Shown in pieces: positions 12,211 through 24,035 of a stretch of 64,000 nucleotides of DNA (position 1 is the stretch's first letter; the number at the start of each line of letters is the position of its first letter). The DNA is from Neodiprion pinetum (lineage: Eukaryota; Arthropoda; Insecta; Hymenoptera; Diprionidae). A model generated the notes under the pieces. It was not told the origin of the DNA. It saw nothing but the letters and a program-made list of their open reading frames with translations, and did not search any database. The stretch spans positions 3,846,501 to 3,910,500 of the forward strand of contig NC_060237.1 of the NCBI RefSeq assembly GCF_021155775.2. The letters are read 5' to 3'. The position numbers and the translations under genes are program-made.

Positions 12211-15200
12211 AGGAAAAGAAGGATCCAGGGGTGGCGAGAAGGACTCCCGTGGGTGCAATTGTCGCGGTGCAAATTACCACCGACGGTGAGGCCGGGTCAA
12301 ACCTTGCCATCGGAAGCCGAGCTCCCCGGGAAGTTTGGTATCGCTAAGGTGGTGGTATTAGCAAAAGGTCGCGAAAAAATTTCAAGACAGCAACGGTTTT
12401 TAAATTACGGACTACCGCGTCCCGGGGCTCGTCGCTCTTTCGCCGGTCCAATCTGAAGGTCCGCTGACTTTTTCCTGCTCTTGAATTCACCTCGGCTGAT
12501 ATAATAAACCGCCAGATGTCACCGGCTGCACGTGGCCCACCATTTTACTAATTCATTTTTCACCTCCTGCTCCTTGCAACGCGACAGTGTGGGTGTCGGA
12601 AAATTAGTCGGTTATATTTTTCCTCGACATTCAAATCGCCGTTTCGATGATCCTTGAGCAGCTGCGTCGAGATGGAAAACTCCTTCTTCGACTCCGTACG
12701 GTGACGGTTTTTACATCCCTGCAGGGCAATGCAAACACTTGACGTTTAACACGGAATGCAATCTTGTAATGACGAGCTAAAAATGCACCCTACCAATTTC
12801 ACACGTATTACCGCAAGAATGTGGACACGGAGAGGGCGCTGGGCTTCCTCCGCGTTCTGGGCTCCGTGGATGCGCGAAAATAATTTTACAAATTCCCCCC
12901 GGGAATGTGGTACGTTCCTTTTTTTCCCACTTGGATTGTTTTATTTTCCACGAACTCGTGTGATTTGTGATATGTTTTTTTGCCCAATTTTTAGCGGGTG
13001 ATGATGTGATCCGTAATAGACAATATTTGCAATAATAATTGGTGTACATTTTTATCTTCATTTGTCTACTTCGCCCTAGTTTTATGCTATGACAATGTGC
13101 AGCAAGTATTAGGTACGCAGAGTCTCTCGCGACAATAAGTCGAAAGATTTTTCATCGCCCGTTAAAAATCGTTTAGCCTTTTAAGCCAAAGAGGAAGGGA
13201 AAGCGGCCACTTTCGTCTCGGATATAAAAGACTTGAGAAACAATGGGGTAACAGCTTTGTCCCTTTTGTTGGCTAAGTTAAATTTTTCTCTCTTTTCCAC
13301 CCTCCGAGCATTTCGTCGTTTCATTCGGGCAGCGTGCGAGGGCGGTGTTCGATAATCGCGTAGCCGATGCCGGGAGGCTCCAGCAGTTATATGCGAAGAG
13401 TCTGATATATCAGGCGCGGGTAATAATCGTAATCAACAAACCTATTACCGACCGCAGTAATTTAAACTTTCCGCCCCAAATATTATCTAGCCGGCACCAT
13501 CCAATTTAAAGTTTTCTATTTGAAAATCTGAATCAGTCTCTGCGGCACGGCGCTTTTCCGTATCCCGGAGGCAGATCGAGGCGTACAGCTCGTGCATATA
13601 ACACCCGCTCTATTATTCGTCATTTCCGTCTATCCCTATAGCGTTTATTAATCCAGGGTAAATCGTCCCGTGTACAAGTGAACTTTTCGGGATTGCGGGA
13701 AGAATTTAACAGAGCACACAGGAGAGAAGATAACAAAGGCGAACTACTGCGAGGGTGAAAAATAATGAAAAAATAAACTAGAAGCGGGAATATAAATATC
13801 CGTGGGACCGCGGAATGTTGGGTAAAGTATACATCTCTACAATTGGAATTGGAAACTTTATTTTGTTTAACAAGTCCTTTAACATGACCTTGTCGAGAAG
13901 ACTGTTGAGAGCAAAATAAAGCCGGAGGCAGAAAGAATAACGAGCATGAAAGTTGAAATTACGGGGACAACGAACCCCGCGCAAGTTCAGAGTTAGTGAT
14001 TCATTCAAAAAGTTTTGACGAATCTTAAGTCTTTGAGTTTGCGGGGGGCAGCGGCTGTCCGACCCGGTTGAATCTAATTAAAAGTAATTATTTCCTAAAA
14101 AGCATCCTTGAACACGGAGGGGCGGCGAAAAAGGGGGGATGCAATCTTGGGGTGAGAACGTTCTGCCGTTTACATCTTTCTCTTTTTCTTATTTCGCCTC
14201 CCTTCGGCCCCGCAACGCCGCCATGTCGACATCGTCTCTTACGGAGCTGCCGCTGCAGCGGCGGACGGAATGAAAAAGGGGAGGCAGGCCCGAGTGATTC
14301 TTAATCTCTCGCACCAGCTGAATTTTTAATTGACCATAGTTACGAGGTTCAGTCTTGTCAAGCGGGTGTTCCTCCACTTTTCACGGGGGTTGATGATCTT
14401 CCTGAAAGGGAAGAGAAACGCCGCGGAAGAAACTGCGAGTGTAACGGCGAATTTTCCGAGTAGCTATTCTCTCTTTGTCTCATCGGCTGTAGTAATTTTT
14501 CGGTATTAATTTTGCAACAGTACGAGATTTCGAAAAATCGATTCAGGTATATCCAATAGTCAACCGCGGCTCGATCGGCCAACGGACAAACGAATATTTC
14601 CAAGAAACACTACTCGCAGTGCCATCTGAGCCCTGTTGGATCCACTTCGTCCGATGTTACGCAAATTGGTTCAATCCTCCTAACATCGTCGTATTAATCA
14701 TAGGAGGGAAGGAGATGCGAGGGTTGAGGGCGGGTTGAGCTTCGCTGGGCTTCCAGCCCCGCTTCGTCCTGGGCAACGGCCTCATCCCTGTTTCTAGCCC
14801 CTTACCGCCGACTCTGGATGATATATTTGGCGCTGAATGTAATTTGAAGGATATACACCCTCTCCAACTACTTGCCCTATCTATTTCGCCGCCTTGCTTC
14901 CCCTCGCCATGCCTCGCTTGCCGCGATCTACGAACATTTTACGTTGAATCGAATGTTTCGCGTTTTCTGGCGTCAATCGGGAGCGGTATATTACCGCGAT
15001 CAACTTTATCTCTCTTCACTGACCGTTGCTGTTTCCTATTGCTGTATAACAATAATATCAGTGAAAAATTGCCCGACCATGCTGCGCTGCGGCGAAATCG
15101 AGATCAGTTTTCTATCACCGTCTGTTCGAACAACTCACTGACAATTGACAACGTAATGAAAAATATAGTGAAAACGGTGAAAAAAATTAGCTACTACTGC

Positions 15201-15220
15201 TGTAAAATGAAGAGTAACAA
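12211..15220. other. Unique non-coding stretch, no supported gene
   Basis: Mixed-composition sequence up to the first decayed satellite relative. The longest plus-strand frame (14,844-15,320, 158 codons) runs into that decayed repeat and shows no domain, so I do not call it a gene. No RNA gene was seen. Confidence 0.55.
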
Positions 15221-15320
15221 CTTTTTCATTTCAGGATTGATTTGTACGACACTTCCTGGACTAATTCGACCCTCAGGAGTGCAAGAACGGAATCAAAAAC
15301 CACGAACGACCAAGAGTTAA
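15221..15320 (+). repeat. Decayed satellite-related copy, outer left
   Basis: From a T-rich stretch ending in TTTCAG near 15,233, the sequence follows the same order of short blocks as the array monomer: a GATT..TGTA..GAC segment, a TTCCTGGACTAATTCGACC segment matching the monomer's TTCCCGACCAATTGGACCC, and a purine-rich tail. Many substitutions and small gaps make it far more diverged than any unit in the array. It has the same orientation as the array. About 450 bp of non-satellite sequence lies between it and the next related copy. Confidence 0.6.
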
Positions 15321-15353
15321 GAAAATGCAATAAAACTTCGGTAAAATTTGATT

Positions 15354-15395
15354 AGTTTATTCAGTTGATACAGGTTACATAAAATACATAATACA
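15354..15395 (+). repeat. Short flank module shared with right side (left copy)
   Basis: The stretch around TACAGGTTACATAAAATACA (15,369-15,388) closely matches a segment at 48,071-48,110 on the far side of the array. In both places it follows a decayed monomer relative. It is absent from the array monomers. It suggests that the two flanks descend from one longer ancestral sequence of which only part was amplified. Confidence 0.5.
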
Positions 15396-15787
15396 TCATA
15401 TGCCAGTAGAGTTGCACTGATATGCAGATCAAGAACCGTGGTACTGGTTAAGACTATGTAAATAATTATATAATATAAAGAATATCATGTTCTACTTAAC
15501 ACGATGTATACTGTAAACGTATTTCTTGAAATAAATATAGTAAGATTTGTTATGAAATGTTTGATCACATTGTTGTATTCCTCTTTGTCTTTGGCTATAT
15601 TTATGCTCGCCGACTATTGATGAATTACTACACACTAACACCCTTTCACCTGTACTGAGAAAGAGACACATTCATTAATCAAAAGCTTTGGGTGACGAAT
15701 ATGCGATTTTCGTATCCCATATTTCGTAGAATCCGACGTAGAAAATCAATCGATAAGGGCCGAGTTTGTTCTTTATTTTCGAAGCCG
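15396..15787. other. AT-rich spacer, no gene
   Basis: AT-rich sequence between the outer and inner left satellite relatives. A minus-strand frame (15,679-16,053) spans from here into the array but is mostly translated repeat. Confidence 0.5.
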
Positions 15788-15910
15788 GAAATTTTTCGTT
15801 TCGGATTCAATATGTATGTTACATTCCTGATTAACTGAACCCCTAGGAACTCCATAGATGAAGCAGAAAAAACGAGCGACCAACAGCTGAGAAACTGAGA
15901 AGAGAATCTA
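15788..15910 (+). repeat. Decayed satellite-related copy, inner left edge
   Basis: Aligns in order with the monomer from its AAATTTTTCGT block through the GAACTC block to the start of GGCTGTAACTTTCGATGCG. It has numerous substitutions and lacks about 30 bp relative to the monomer. Near-canonical sequence begins abruptly at about 15,911. Confidence 0.7.
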
Positions 15911-16107
15911 TCGTTTTTCGGCTGTAACTTTCGATGCGTTGATCGCAGCGTATTGGGACTGCGCCCAATCGATTTCTCTCGCAAAATTACGTCGAAATAG
16001 CGCCGGAAAGACTTGATTCCAGCACTTTTCGAAATCGCGAAAATTTTCGCCAAAAATACAAAGGGGTTAACCTTCCTTTTTTTTTCACCAAAAAATTTTT
16101 CGTCTCA

Positions 16108-16442
16108 GAATCGATTCGTATGACTCCTTCCCGACCAATTGGACCCCAAGGAACTCAGAAAACGCAGCGAAAAGAGCGTGGGATCAACAGAAGCGAAATG
16201 ACGAAGGAAAAAGCACCTGCTGAAAAATGTCGAAAATTCAGGTTTTCGTTTTTTGGCTGTAACTTTCGATGCGTTGATCGCAGCGTATTGGGGCTGCGCC
16301 CAATCGATTTCTCTCGCAAAATTACGTCGGAATAGCGCCGAAAAGACTTGATTCCAGCACTTTTCAAAATCGCGAAAATTTTCGCCAAAAATACAAAGGG
16401 GTTAACCTTCCTTTTTTTTTCACCAAAAAATTTTTCGTCTCA
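16108..16442 (+). repeat. Representative satellite monomer (335 bp)
   Basis: Taking GAATCGATTC as the start, one unit contains in order: the GAATCGATTC palindrome (16,108-16,117), CCAATTGG (16,135-16,142), a purine-rich stretch, GGCTGTAACTTTCGATGCG (starting near 16,255), AATCGATT (16,302-16,309), the 14-bp perfect palindrome GCGAAAATTTTCGC (16,372-16,385), GGGGTTAACC, a T9 tract (16,412-16,420) and an A6T5 block before the next unit. The T tract followed by CACC and then TCTCAG resembles a splice-acceptor context on the plus strand. Confidence 0.9.
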
Positions 16443-16454
16443 GAATCGATTCGT

Positions 16455-18460
16455 ATGACTCTTTCCCGACCAATTGGACCCCAAGGAACTCAGAAAACGC
16501 AGCGAAAAGAGCGTGGGATCAACAGAAGCGAAATGACGAAGGAAAAGGCACCTGCTGAAAAATGTCGAAAATTCAGGTTTTCGTTTTTTGGCTGTAACTT
16601 TCGATGCGTTGATCGCAGCGTATTGGGACTGCGCCCAATCGATTTCTCTCGCAAAATTACGTCGAAATAGCGCCGGAAAGACTTGATTCCAGCACTTTTC
16701 GAAATCGCGAAAATTTTCGCCAAAAATACAAAGGGGTTAACCTTCCTTTTTTTTTCACCAAAAAATTTTTCGTCTCAGAATCGATTCGTATGACTCTTTC
16801 CCGACCAATTGGACCCCAAGGAACTCAGAAAACGCAGCGAAAAGAGCGTGGGATCAACAGAAGCGAAATGACGAAGGAAAAAGCACCTGCTGAAAAATGT
16901 CGAAAATTCAGAATCTCGTTTTTTGGCTGTAACTTTCGATGCGTTGATCGCAGCGTATTGGGACTGCGCCCAATCGATTTCTCTCGCAAAATTACGTCGG
17001 AATAGCGCCAGAAAGACTTGATTCCAGCACTTTTCAAAATCGCGAAAATTTTCGCCAAAAATACAAAGGGGTTAACCTTCCTTTTTTTTCACCAAAAAAT
17101 TTTTCGTCTCAGAATCGATTCGTATGACTCCTTCCCGACCAATTGGACCCCAAGGAACTCAGAAAACGCAGCGAAAAGAGCGTGGGATCAACAGAAGCGA
17201 AATGACGAAGGAAAAAGCACCTGCTGAAAAATGTCGAAAATTCAGGTTTTCGTTTTTTGGCTGTAACTTTCGATGCGTTGATCGCAGCGTATTGGGACTG
17301 CGCCCAATCGATTTCTCTCGCAAAATTACGTCGGAATAGCGCCAGAAAGACTTGATTCCAGCACTTTTCAAAATCGCGAAAATTTTCGCCAAAAATACAA
17401 AGGGGTTAACCTTCCTTTTTTTTCACCAGAAAATTTTTCGTCTCAGAATCGATTCGTATGACTCCTTCCCGACCAATTGGACCCCAAGGAACTCAGAAAA
17501 CGCAGCGAAAAGAGCGTGGGATCAACAGAAGCGAAATGACGAAGGAAAAGGCACCTGCTGAAAAATGTCGAAAATTCAGGTTTTCGTTTTTTGGCTGTAA
17601 CTTTCGATGCGTTGATCGCAGCGTATTGGGACTGCGCCCAATCGATTTCTCTCGCAAAATTACGTCGAAATAGCGCCGGAAAGACTTGATTCCAGCACTT
17701 TTCGAAATCGCGAAAATTTTCGCCAAAAATACAAAGGGGTTAACCTTCCTTTTTTTTTCACCAAAAAATTTTTCGTCTCAGAATCGATTCGTATGACTCT
17801 TTCCCGACCAATTGGACCCCAAGGAACTCAGAAAACGCAGCGAAAAGAGCGTGGGATCAACAGAAGCGAAATGACGAAGGAAAAAGCACCTGCTGAAAAA
17901 TGTCGAAAATTCAGAATCTCGTTTTTTGGCTGTAACTTTCGATGCGTTGATCGCAGCGTATTGGGACTGCGCCCAATCGATTTCTCTCGCAAAATTACGT
18001 CGGAATAGCGCCAGAAAGACTTGATTCCAGCACTTTTCAAAATCGCGAAAATTTTCGCCAAAAATACAAAGGGGTTAACCTTCCTTTTTTTTCACCAAAA
18101 AATTTTTCGTCTCAGAATCGATTCGTATGACTCCTTCCCGACCAATTGGACCCCAAGGAACTCAGAAAACGCAGCGAAAAGAGCGTGGGATCAACAGAAG
18201 CGAAATGACGAAGGAAAAAGCACCTGCTGAAAAATGTCGAAAATTCAGGTTTTCGTTTTTTGGCTGTAACTTTCGATGCGTTGATCGCAGCGTATTGGGA
18301 CTGCGCCCAATCGATTTCTCTCGCAAAATTACGTCGGAATAGCGCCAGAAAGACTTGATTCCAGCACTTTTCAAAATCGCGAAAATTTTCGCCAAAAATA
18401 CAAAGGGGTTAACCTTCCTTTTTTTTCACCAGAAAATTTTTCGTCTCAGAATCGATTCGT
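16455..18460 (+). repeat. Duplicated 3-unit block in array (offset 1,003 bp)
   Basis: Units at 16,455, 16,790 and 17,124 recur as units at 17,458, 17,793 and 18,127. Shared rare variants are the AAGGCACC change with GTCGAAATAGC (first unit) and GAATCTCG replacing GGTTTTCG (second unit). This indicates a direct block duplication within the array. Confidence 0.8.
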
Positions 18461-21400
18461 ATGACTCCTTCCCGACCAATTGGACCCCAAGGAACTCAGA
18501 AAACGCAGCGAAAAGAGCGTGGGATCAACAGAAGCGAAATGACGAAGGAAAAAGCACCTGCTGAAAAATGTCGAAAATTCAGGTTTTCGTTTTTTGGCTG
18601 TAACTTTCGATGCGTTGATCGCAGCGTATTGGGACTGCGCCCAATCGATTTCTCTCGCAAAATTACGTCGGAATAGCGCCAGAACGACTTGATTCCGGCA
18701 CTTTTCAAAATCGCGAATATTTTCGCCAAAAATACAAAGGGGTTAACCTTCCTTTTTTTTTCACCAAAAAATTTTTCGTCTCAGAATCGATTCGTATGAC
18801 TCCTTCCCGACCAATTGGACCCCAAGGAACTCAGAAAACGCAGCAAAAAGAGCGTGGGATCAACAGAAGCGAAATGACGAAGGAAAAAGCACCTGCTGAA
18901 AAATGTCGAAAATTCAGGTTTTCGTTTTTTGGCTGTAACTTTCGATGCGTTGATCGCAGCGTATTGGGACTGCACCCAATCGATTTCTCTCGCAAAATTA
19001 CGTCGGAATAGCGCCAGAAAGACTTGATTCCAGCACTTTTCGAAATCGCGAAAATTTTCGCCAAAAATACAAAGGGGTTAACCTTCCTTTTTTTTTCACC
19101 AAAAAATTTTTCGTCTCAGAATCGATTCGTATGACTCCTTCCCGACCAATTGGACCCCAAGGAACTCAGAAAACGCAGCGAAAAGAGCGTGGGATCAACA
19201 GAAGCGAAATGACGAAGGAAAAAGCACCTGCTGAAAAATGTCGAAAATTCAGGTTTTCGTTTTTTGGCTGTAACTTTCGATGCGTTGATCGCAGCGTATT
19301 GGGGCTGCGCCCAATCGATTTCTCTCGCAAAATTACGTCGGAATAGCGCCGAAAAGACTTGATTCCAGCACTTTTCAAAATCGCGAAAATTTTCGCCAAA
19401 AATACAAAGGGGTTAACCTTCCTTTTTTTTTCACCAAAAAATTTTTCGTCTCAGAATCGATTCGTATGACTCTTTCCCGACCAATTGGACCCCAAGGAAC
19501 TCAGAAAACGCAGCGAAAAGAGCGTGGGATCAACAGAAGCGAAATGACGAAGGAAAAGGCACCTGCTGAAAAATGTCGAAAATTCAGGTTTTCGTTTTTT
19601 GGCTGTAACTTTCGATGCGTTGATCGCAGCGTATTGGGACTGCGCCCAATCGATTTCTCTCGCAAAATTACGTCGAAATAGCGCCGGAAAGACTTGATTC
19701 CAGCACTTTTCGAAATCGCGAAAATTTTCGCCAAAAATACAAAGGGGTTAACCTTCCTTTTTTTTTCACCAAAAAATTTTTCGTCTCAGAATCGATTCGT
19801 ATGACTCTTTCCCGACCAATTGGACCCCAAGGAACTCAGAAAACGCAGCGAAAAGAGCGTGGGATCAACAGAAGCGAAATGACGGAGGAAAAAGCACCTG
19901 CTGAAAAATGTCGAAAATTCAGGTTTTCGTTTTTTGGCTGTAACTTTCGATGCGTTGATCGCAGCGTATTAGGACTGCGCCCAATCGATTTCTCTCGCAA
20001 AATTACGTCGGAATAGCGCCAGAAAGACTTGATTCCAGCACTTTTCGAAATCGCGAAAATTTTTGCCAAAAATACGAAGGGGTTAACCTTCCTTTTTTTT
20101 TCACCAAAAAATTTTTCGTCTCAGAAGTGATTCGTATGACTCTTTCCCGACCAATTGGACCCCAAGGAACTCAGAAAACGCAGCGAAAAGAGCGTGGGAT
20201 CAACAGCAGCGAAATGACGAAGGAAAAAGCACCTGCTGAAAAATGTCGAAAATTCAGGTTTTCGTTTTTTGGCTGTAACTTTCGATGCGTTGATCGCAGC
20301 GTATTGGGACTGCGCCCAATCGATTTCTCTCGCAAAATTACGTCGGAATAGCGCCAGAAAGACTTGATTCCAGCACTTTTCAAAATCGCGAAAATTTTCG
20401 CCAAAAATACAAAGGGGTTAACCTTCCTTTTTTTTCACCAAAAAATTTTTCGTCTCAGAATCGATTCGTATGACTCCTTCCCGACCAATTGGACCCCAAG
20501 GAACTCAGAAAACGCAGCGAAAAGAGCGTGGGATCAACAGAAGCGAAATGACGAAGGAAAAAGCACCTGCTGAAAAATGTCGAAAATTCAGGTTTTCGTT
20601 TTTTGGCTGTAACTTTCGATGCGTTGATCGCAGCGTATTGGGACTGCGCCCAATCGATTTCTCTCGCAAAATTACGTCGGAATAGCGCCAGAAAGACTTG
20701 ATTCCAGCACTTTTCAAAATCGCGAAAATTTTCGCCAAAAATACAAAGGGGTTAACCTTCCTTTTTTTTCACCAGAAAATTTTTCGTCTCAGAATCGATT
20801 CGTATGACTCCTTCCCGACCAATTGGACCCCAAGGAACTCAGAAAACGCAGCGAAAAGAGCGTGGGATCAACAGAAGCGAAATGACGAAGGAAAAAGCAC
20901 CTGCTGAAAAATGTCGAAAATTCAGGTTTTCGTTTTTTGGCTGTAACTTTCGATGCGTTGATCGCAGCGTATTGGGACTGCGCCCAATCGATTTCTCTCG
21001 CAAAATTACGTCGGAATAGCGCCAGAACGACTTGATTCCGGCACTTTTCAAAATCGCGAATATTTTCGCCAAAAATACAAAGGGGTTAACCTTCCTTTTT
21101 TTTTCACCAAAAAATTTTTCGTCTCAGAATCGATTCGTATGACTCCTTCCCGACCAATTGGACCCCAAGGAACTCAGAAAACGCAGCGAAAAGAGCGTGG
21201 GATCAACAGAAGCGAAATGACGAAGGAAAAAGCACCTGCTGAAAAATGTCGAAAATTCAGGTTTTCGTTTTTTGGCTGTAACTTTCGATGCGTTGATCGC
21301 AGCGTATTGGGACTGCACCCAATCGATTTCTCTCGCAAAATTACGTCGGAATAGCGCCAGAAAGACTTGATTCCAGCACTTTTCAAAATCGCGAAAATTT

Positions 21401-21473
21401 TCGCCAAAAATACAAAGGGGTTAACCTTCCTTTTTTTTTCACCAAAAAATTTTTCGTCTCAGAATCGATTCGT
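18127..21473 (+). repeat. Three-unit block repeated 7 units apart
   Basis: Units at 18,127-19,130 share diagnostic variants with units at 20,470-21,473 (offset 2,343 bp). These are AGAACGACTTGATTCCGGC with GCGAATATT in the middle unit, and CTGCACCCAATC in the third. The ACCAGAAAATT variant precedes both middle units. Confidence 0.75.
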
Positions 21474-23483
21474 ATGACTCTTTCCCGACCAATTGGACCC
21501 CAAGGAACTCAGAAAACGCAGCGAAAAGAGCGTGGGATCAACAGAAGCGAAATGACGAAGGAAAAAGCACCTGCTGAAAAATGTCGAAAATTCAGGTTTT
21601 CGTTTTTTGGCTGTAACTTTCGATGCGTTGATCGCAGCGTATTAGGACTGCGCCCAATCGATTTCTCTCGCAAAATTACGTCGGAATAGCGCCAGAAAGA
21701 CTTGATTCCAGCACTTTTCAAAATCGCGAAAATTTTCGCCAAAAATACAAAGGGGTTAACCTTCCTTTTTTTTTCACCAAAAAATTTTTCGTCTCAGAAT
21801 CGATTCGTATGACTCTTTCCCGACCAATTGGACCCCAAGGAACTCAGAAAACGCAGCGAAAAGAGCGTGGGATCAACAGAAGCGAAATGACGAAGGAAAA
21901 GGCACCTGCTGAAAAATGTCGAAAATTCAGGTTTTCGTTTTTTGGCTGTAACTTTCGATGCGTTGATCGCAGCGTATTGGGACTGCGCCCAATCGATTTC
22001 TCTCGCAAAATTACGTCGGAATAGCGCCAGAAAGACTTGATTCCAGCACTTTTCAAAATCGCGAAAATTTTCGCCAAAAATACAAAGGGGTTAACCTTCC
22101 TTTTTTTTTCACCAAAAAATTTTTCGTCTCAGAATCGATTCGTATGACTCCTTCCCGACCAATTGGACCCCAAGGAACTCAGAAAACGCAGCGAAAAGAG
22201 CGTGGGATCAACAGAAGCGAAATGACGAAGGAAAAGGCACCTGCTGAAAAATGTCGAAAATTCAGGTTTTCGTTTTTTGGCTGTAACTTTCGATGCGTTG
22301 ATCGCAGCGTATTGGGACTGCGCCCAATCGATTTCTCTCGCAAAATTACGTCGGAATAGCGCCAGAAAGACTTGATTCCAGCAATTTTCGAAATCGCGAA
22401 AATTTTCGCCAAAAATACAAAGGGGTTAACCTTCCTTTTTTTTTCACCAAAAAATTTTTCGTCTCAGAATCGATTCGTATGACTCCTTCCCGACCAATTG
22501 GACCCCAAGGAACTCAGAAAACGCAGCGAAAAGAGCGTGGGATCAACAGAAGCGAAATGACGAAGGAAAAAGCACCTGCTGAAAAATGTCGAAAATTCAG
22601 GTTTTCGTTTTTTGGCTGTAACTTTCGATGCGTTGATCGCAGCGTATTGGGACTGCGCCCAATCGATTTCTCTCGCAAAATTACGTCGGAATAGCGCCAG
22701 AAAGACTTGAATCCAGCACTTTTCAAAATCGCGAAAATTTTCGCCAAAAATACAAAGGGGTTAACCTTCCTTTTTTTTTCACCAAAAAATTTTTCGTCTC
22801 AGAATCGATTCGTATGACTCCTTCCCGACCAATTGGACCCCAAGGAACTCAGAAAACGCAGCTAAAAGAGCGTGGGATCAACAGAAGCGAAATGACGAAG
22901 GAAAAAGCACCTGCTGAAAAATGTCGAAAATTCAGGTTTTCGTTTTTTGGCTGTAACTTTCGATGCGTTGATCGCAGCGTATTGGGACTGCGCCCAATCG
23001 ATTTCTCTCGCAAAATTACGTCGGAATAGCGCCGGAAAGACTTGATTCCAGCACTTTTCGAAATCGCGAAAATTTTCGCCTAAAATACAAAGGGGCTAAC
23101 CCTCCTTTTTTTTTCACCAAAAAATTTTTCGTCTCAGAATCGATTCGTATGACTCTTTCCCGACCAATTGGACCCCAAGGAACTCAGAAAACGCAGCGAA
23201 AAGAGCGTGGGATCAACAGAAGCGAAATGACGAAGGAAAAAGCACCTGCTGAAAAATGTCGAAAATTCAGGTTTTCGTTTTTTGGCTGTAACTTTCGATG
23301 CGTTGATCGCAGCGTATTGGGACTGCGCGCAATCGATTTCTCTCGCAAAATTACGTCGGAATAGCGCCAGAAAGACTTGATTCCAGCAATTTTCAAAATC
23401 GCGAAAATTTTCGCCAAAAATACAAAGGGGTTAACCTTCCTTTTTTTTTCACCAAAAAATTTTTCGTCTCAGAATCGATTCGT

Positions 23484-24035
23484 ATGACTCCTTTCCGACC
23501 AATTGGACCCCAAGGAACTCAGAAAACGCAGCGAAAAGAGCGTGGGATCAACAGAAGCGAAATGACGAAGGAAAAAGCACCTGCTGAAAAATGTCGAAAA
23601 TTCAGGTTTTCGTTTTTTGGCTGTAACTTTCGATGCGTTGATCGCAGCGTATTGGGACTGCGCCCAATCGATTTCTCTCGCAAAATTACGTCGGAATGGC
23701 GCCAGAAAGACTTGAATCCAGCACTTTTCAAAATCGCGAAAATTTTCGCCAAAAATACAAAGGGGTTAACCTTCCTTTTTTTTTTCACCAAAAAATTTTT
23801 CGTCTCAGAATCGATTCGTATGACTCTTTCCCGACCAATTGGACCCCAAGGAACTCAGAAAACGCAGCGAAAAGAGCGTGGGATCAACAGAAGCGAAATG
23901 ACGAAGGAAAAAGCACCTGCTGAAAAATGTCGAAAATTCAGGTTTTCGTTTTTTGGCTGTAACTTTCGATGCGTTGATCGCAGCGTATTGGGACTGCGCC
24001 CAATCGATTTCTCTCGCAAAATTACGTCGGAATAG
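23484..24035 (+). other. Accidental 183-codon frame across two satellite units
   Basis: Two changes join the usual 71-codon frame to the next unit. The stop TAG became TGG at 23,697-23,699, and the unit is 336 bp (a multiple of 3) because its T tract has an extra T. This is explained by chance and is not evidence for a protein. Confidence 0.85.

Noticed and set aside
14668..14680. tRNA B-box-like GGTTCAATCC
   Set aside because: No A-box lies at a proper distance and no acceptor or anticodon stem could be folded around it.
15735..15787. Possible inverted fragment of the monomer (CGACGTAGAAAATCAATCGAT)
   Set aside because: The reverse complement has only short matches to the AATCGATTT..TACGTCGGA part of the monomer; too weak to separate from chance.
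16108..16442. CENP-B box in the monomer
   Set aside because: The nearest matches around TTCCCGACC and TTGGTCGGG do not fit the spacing of the essential TTCG....A..CGGG bases on either strand.
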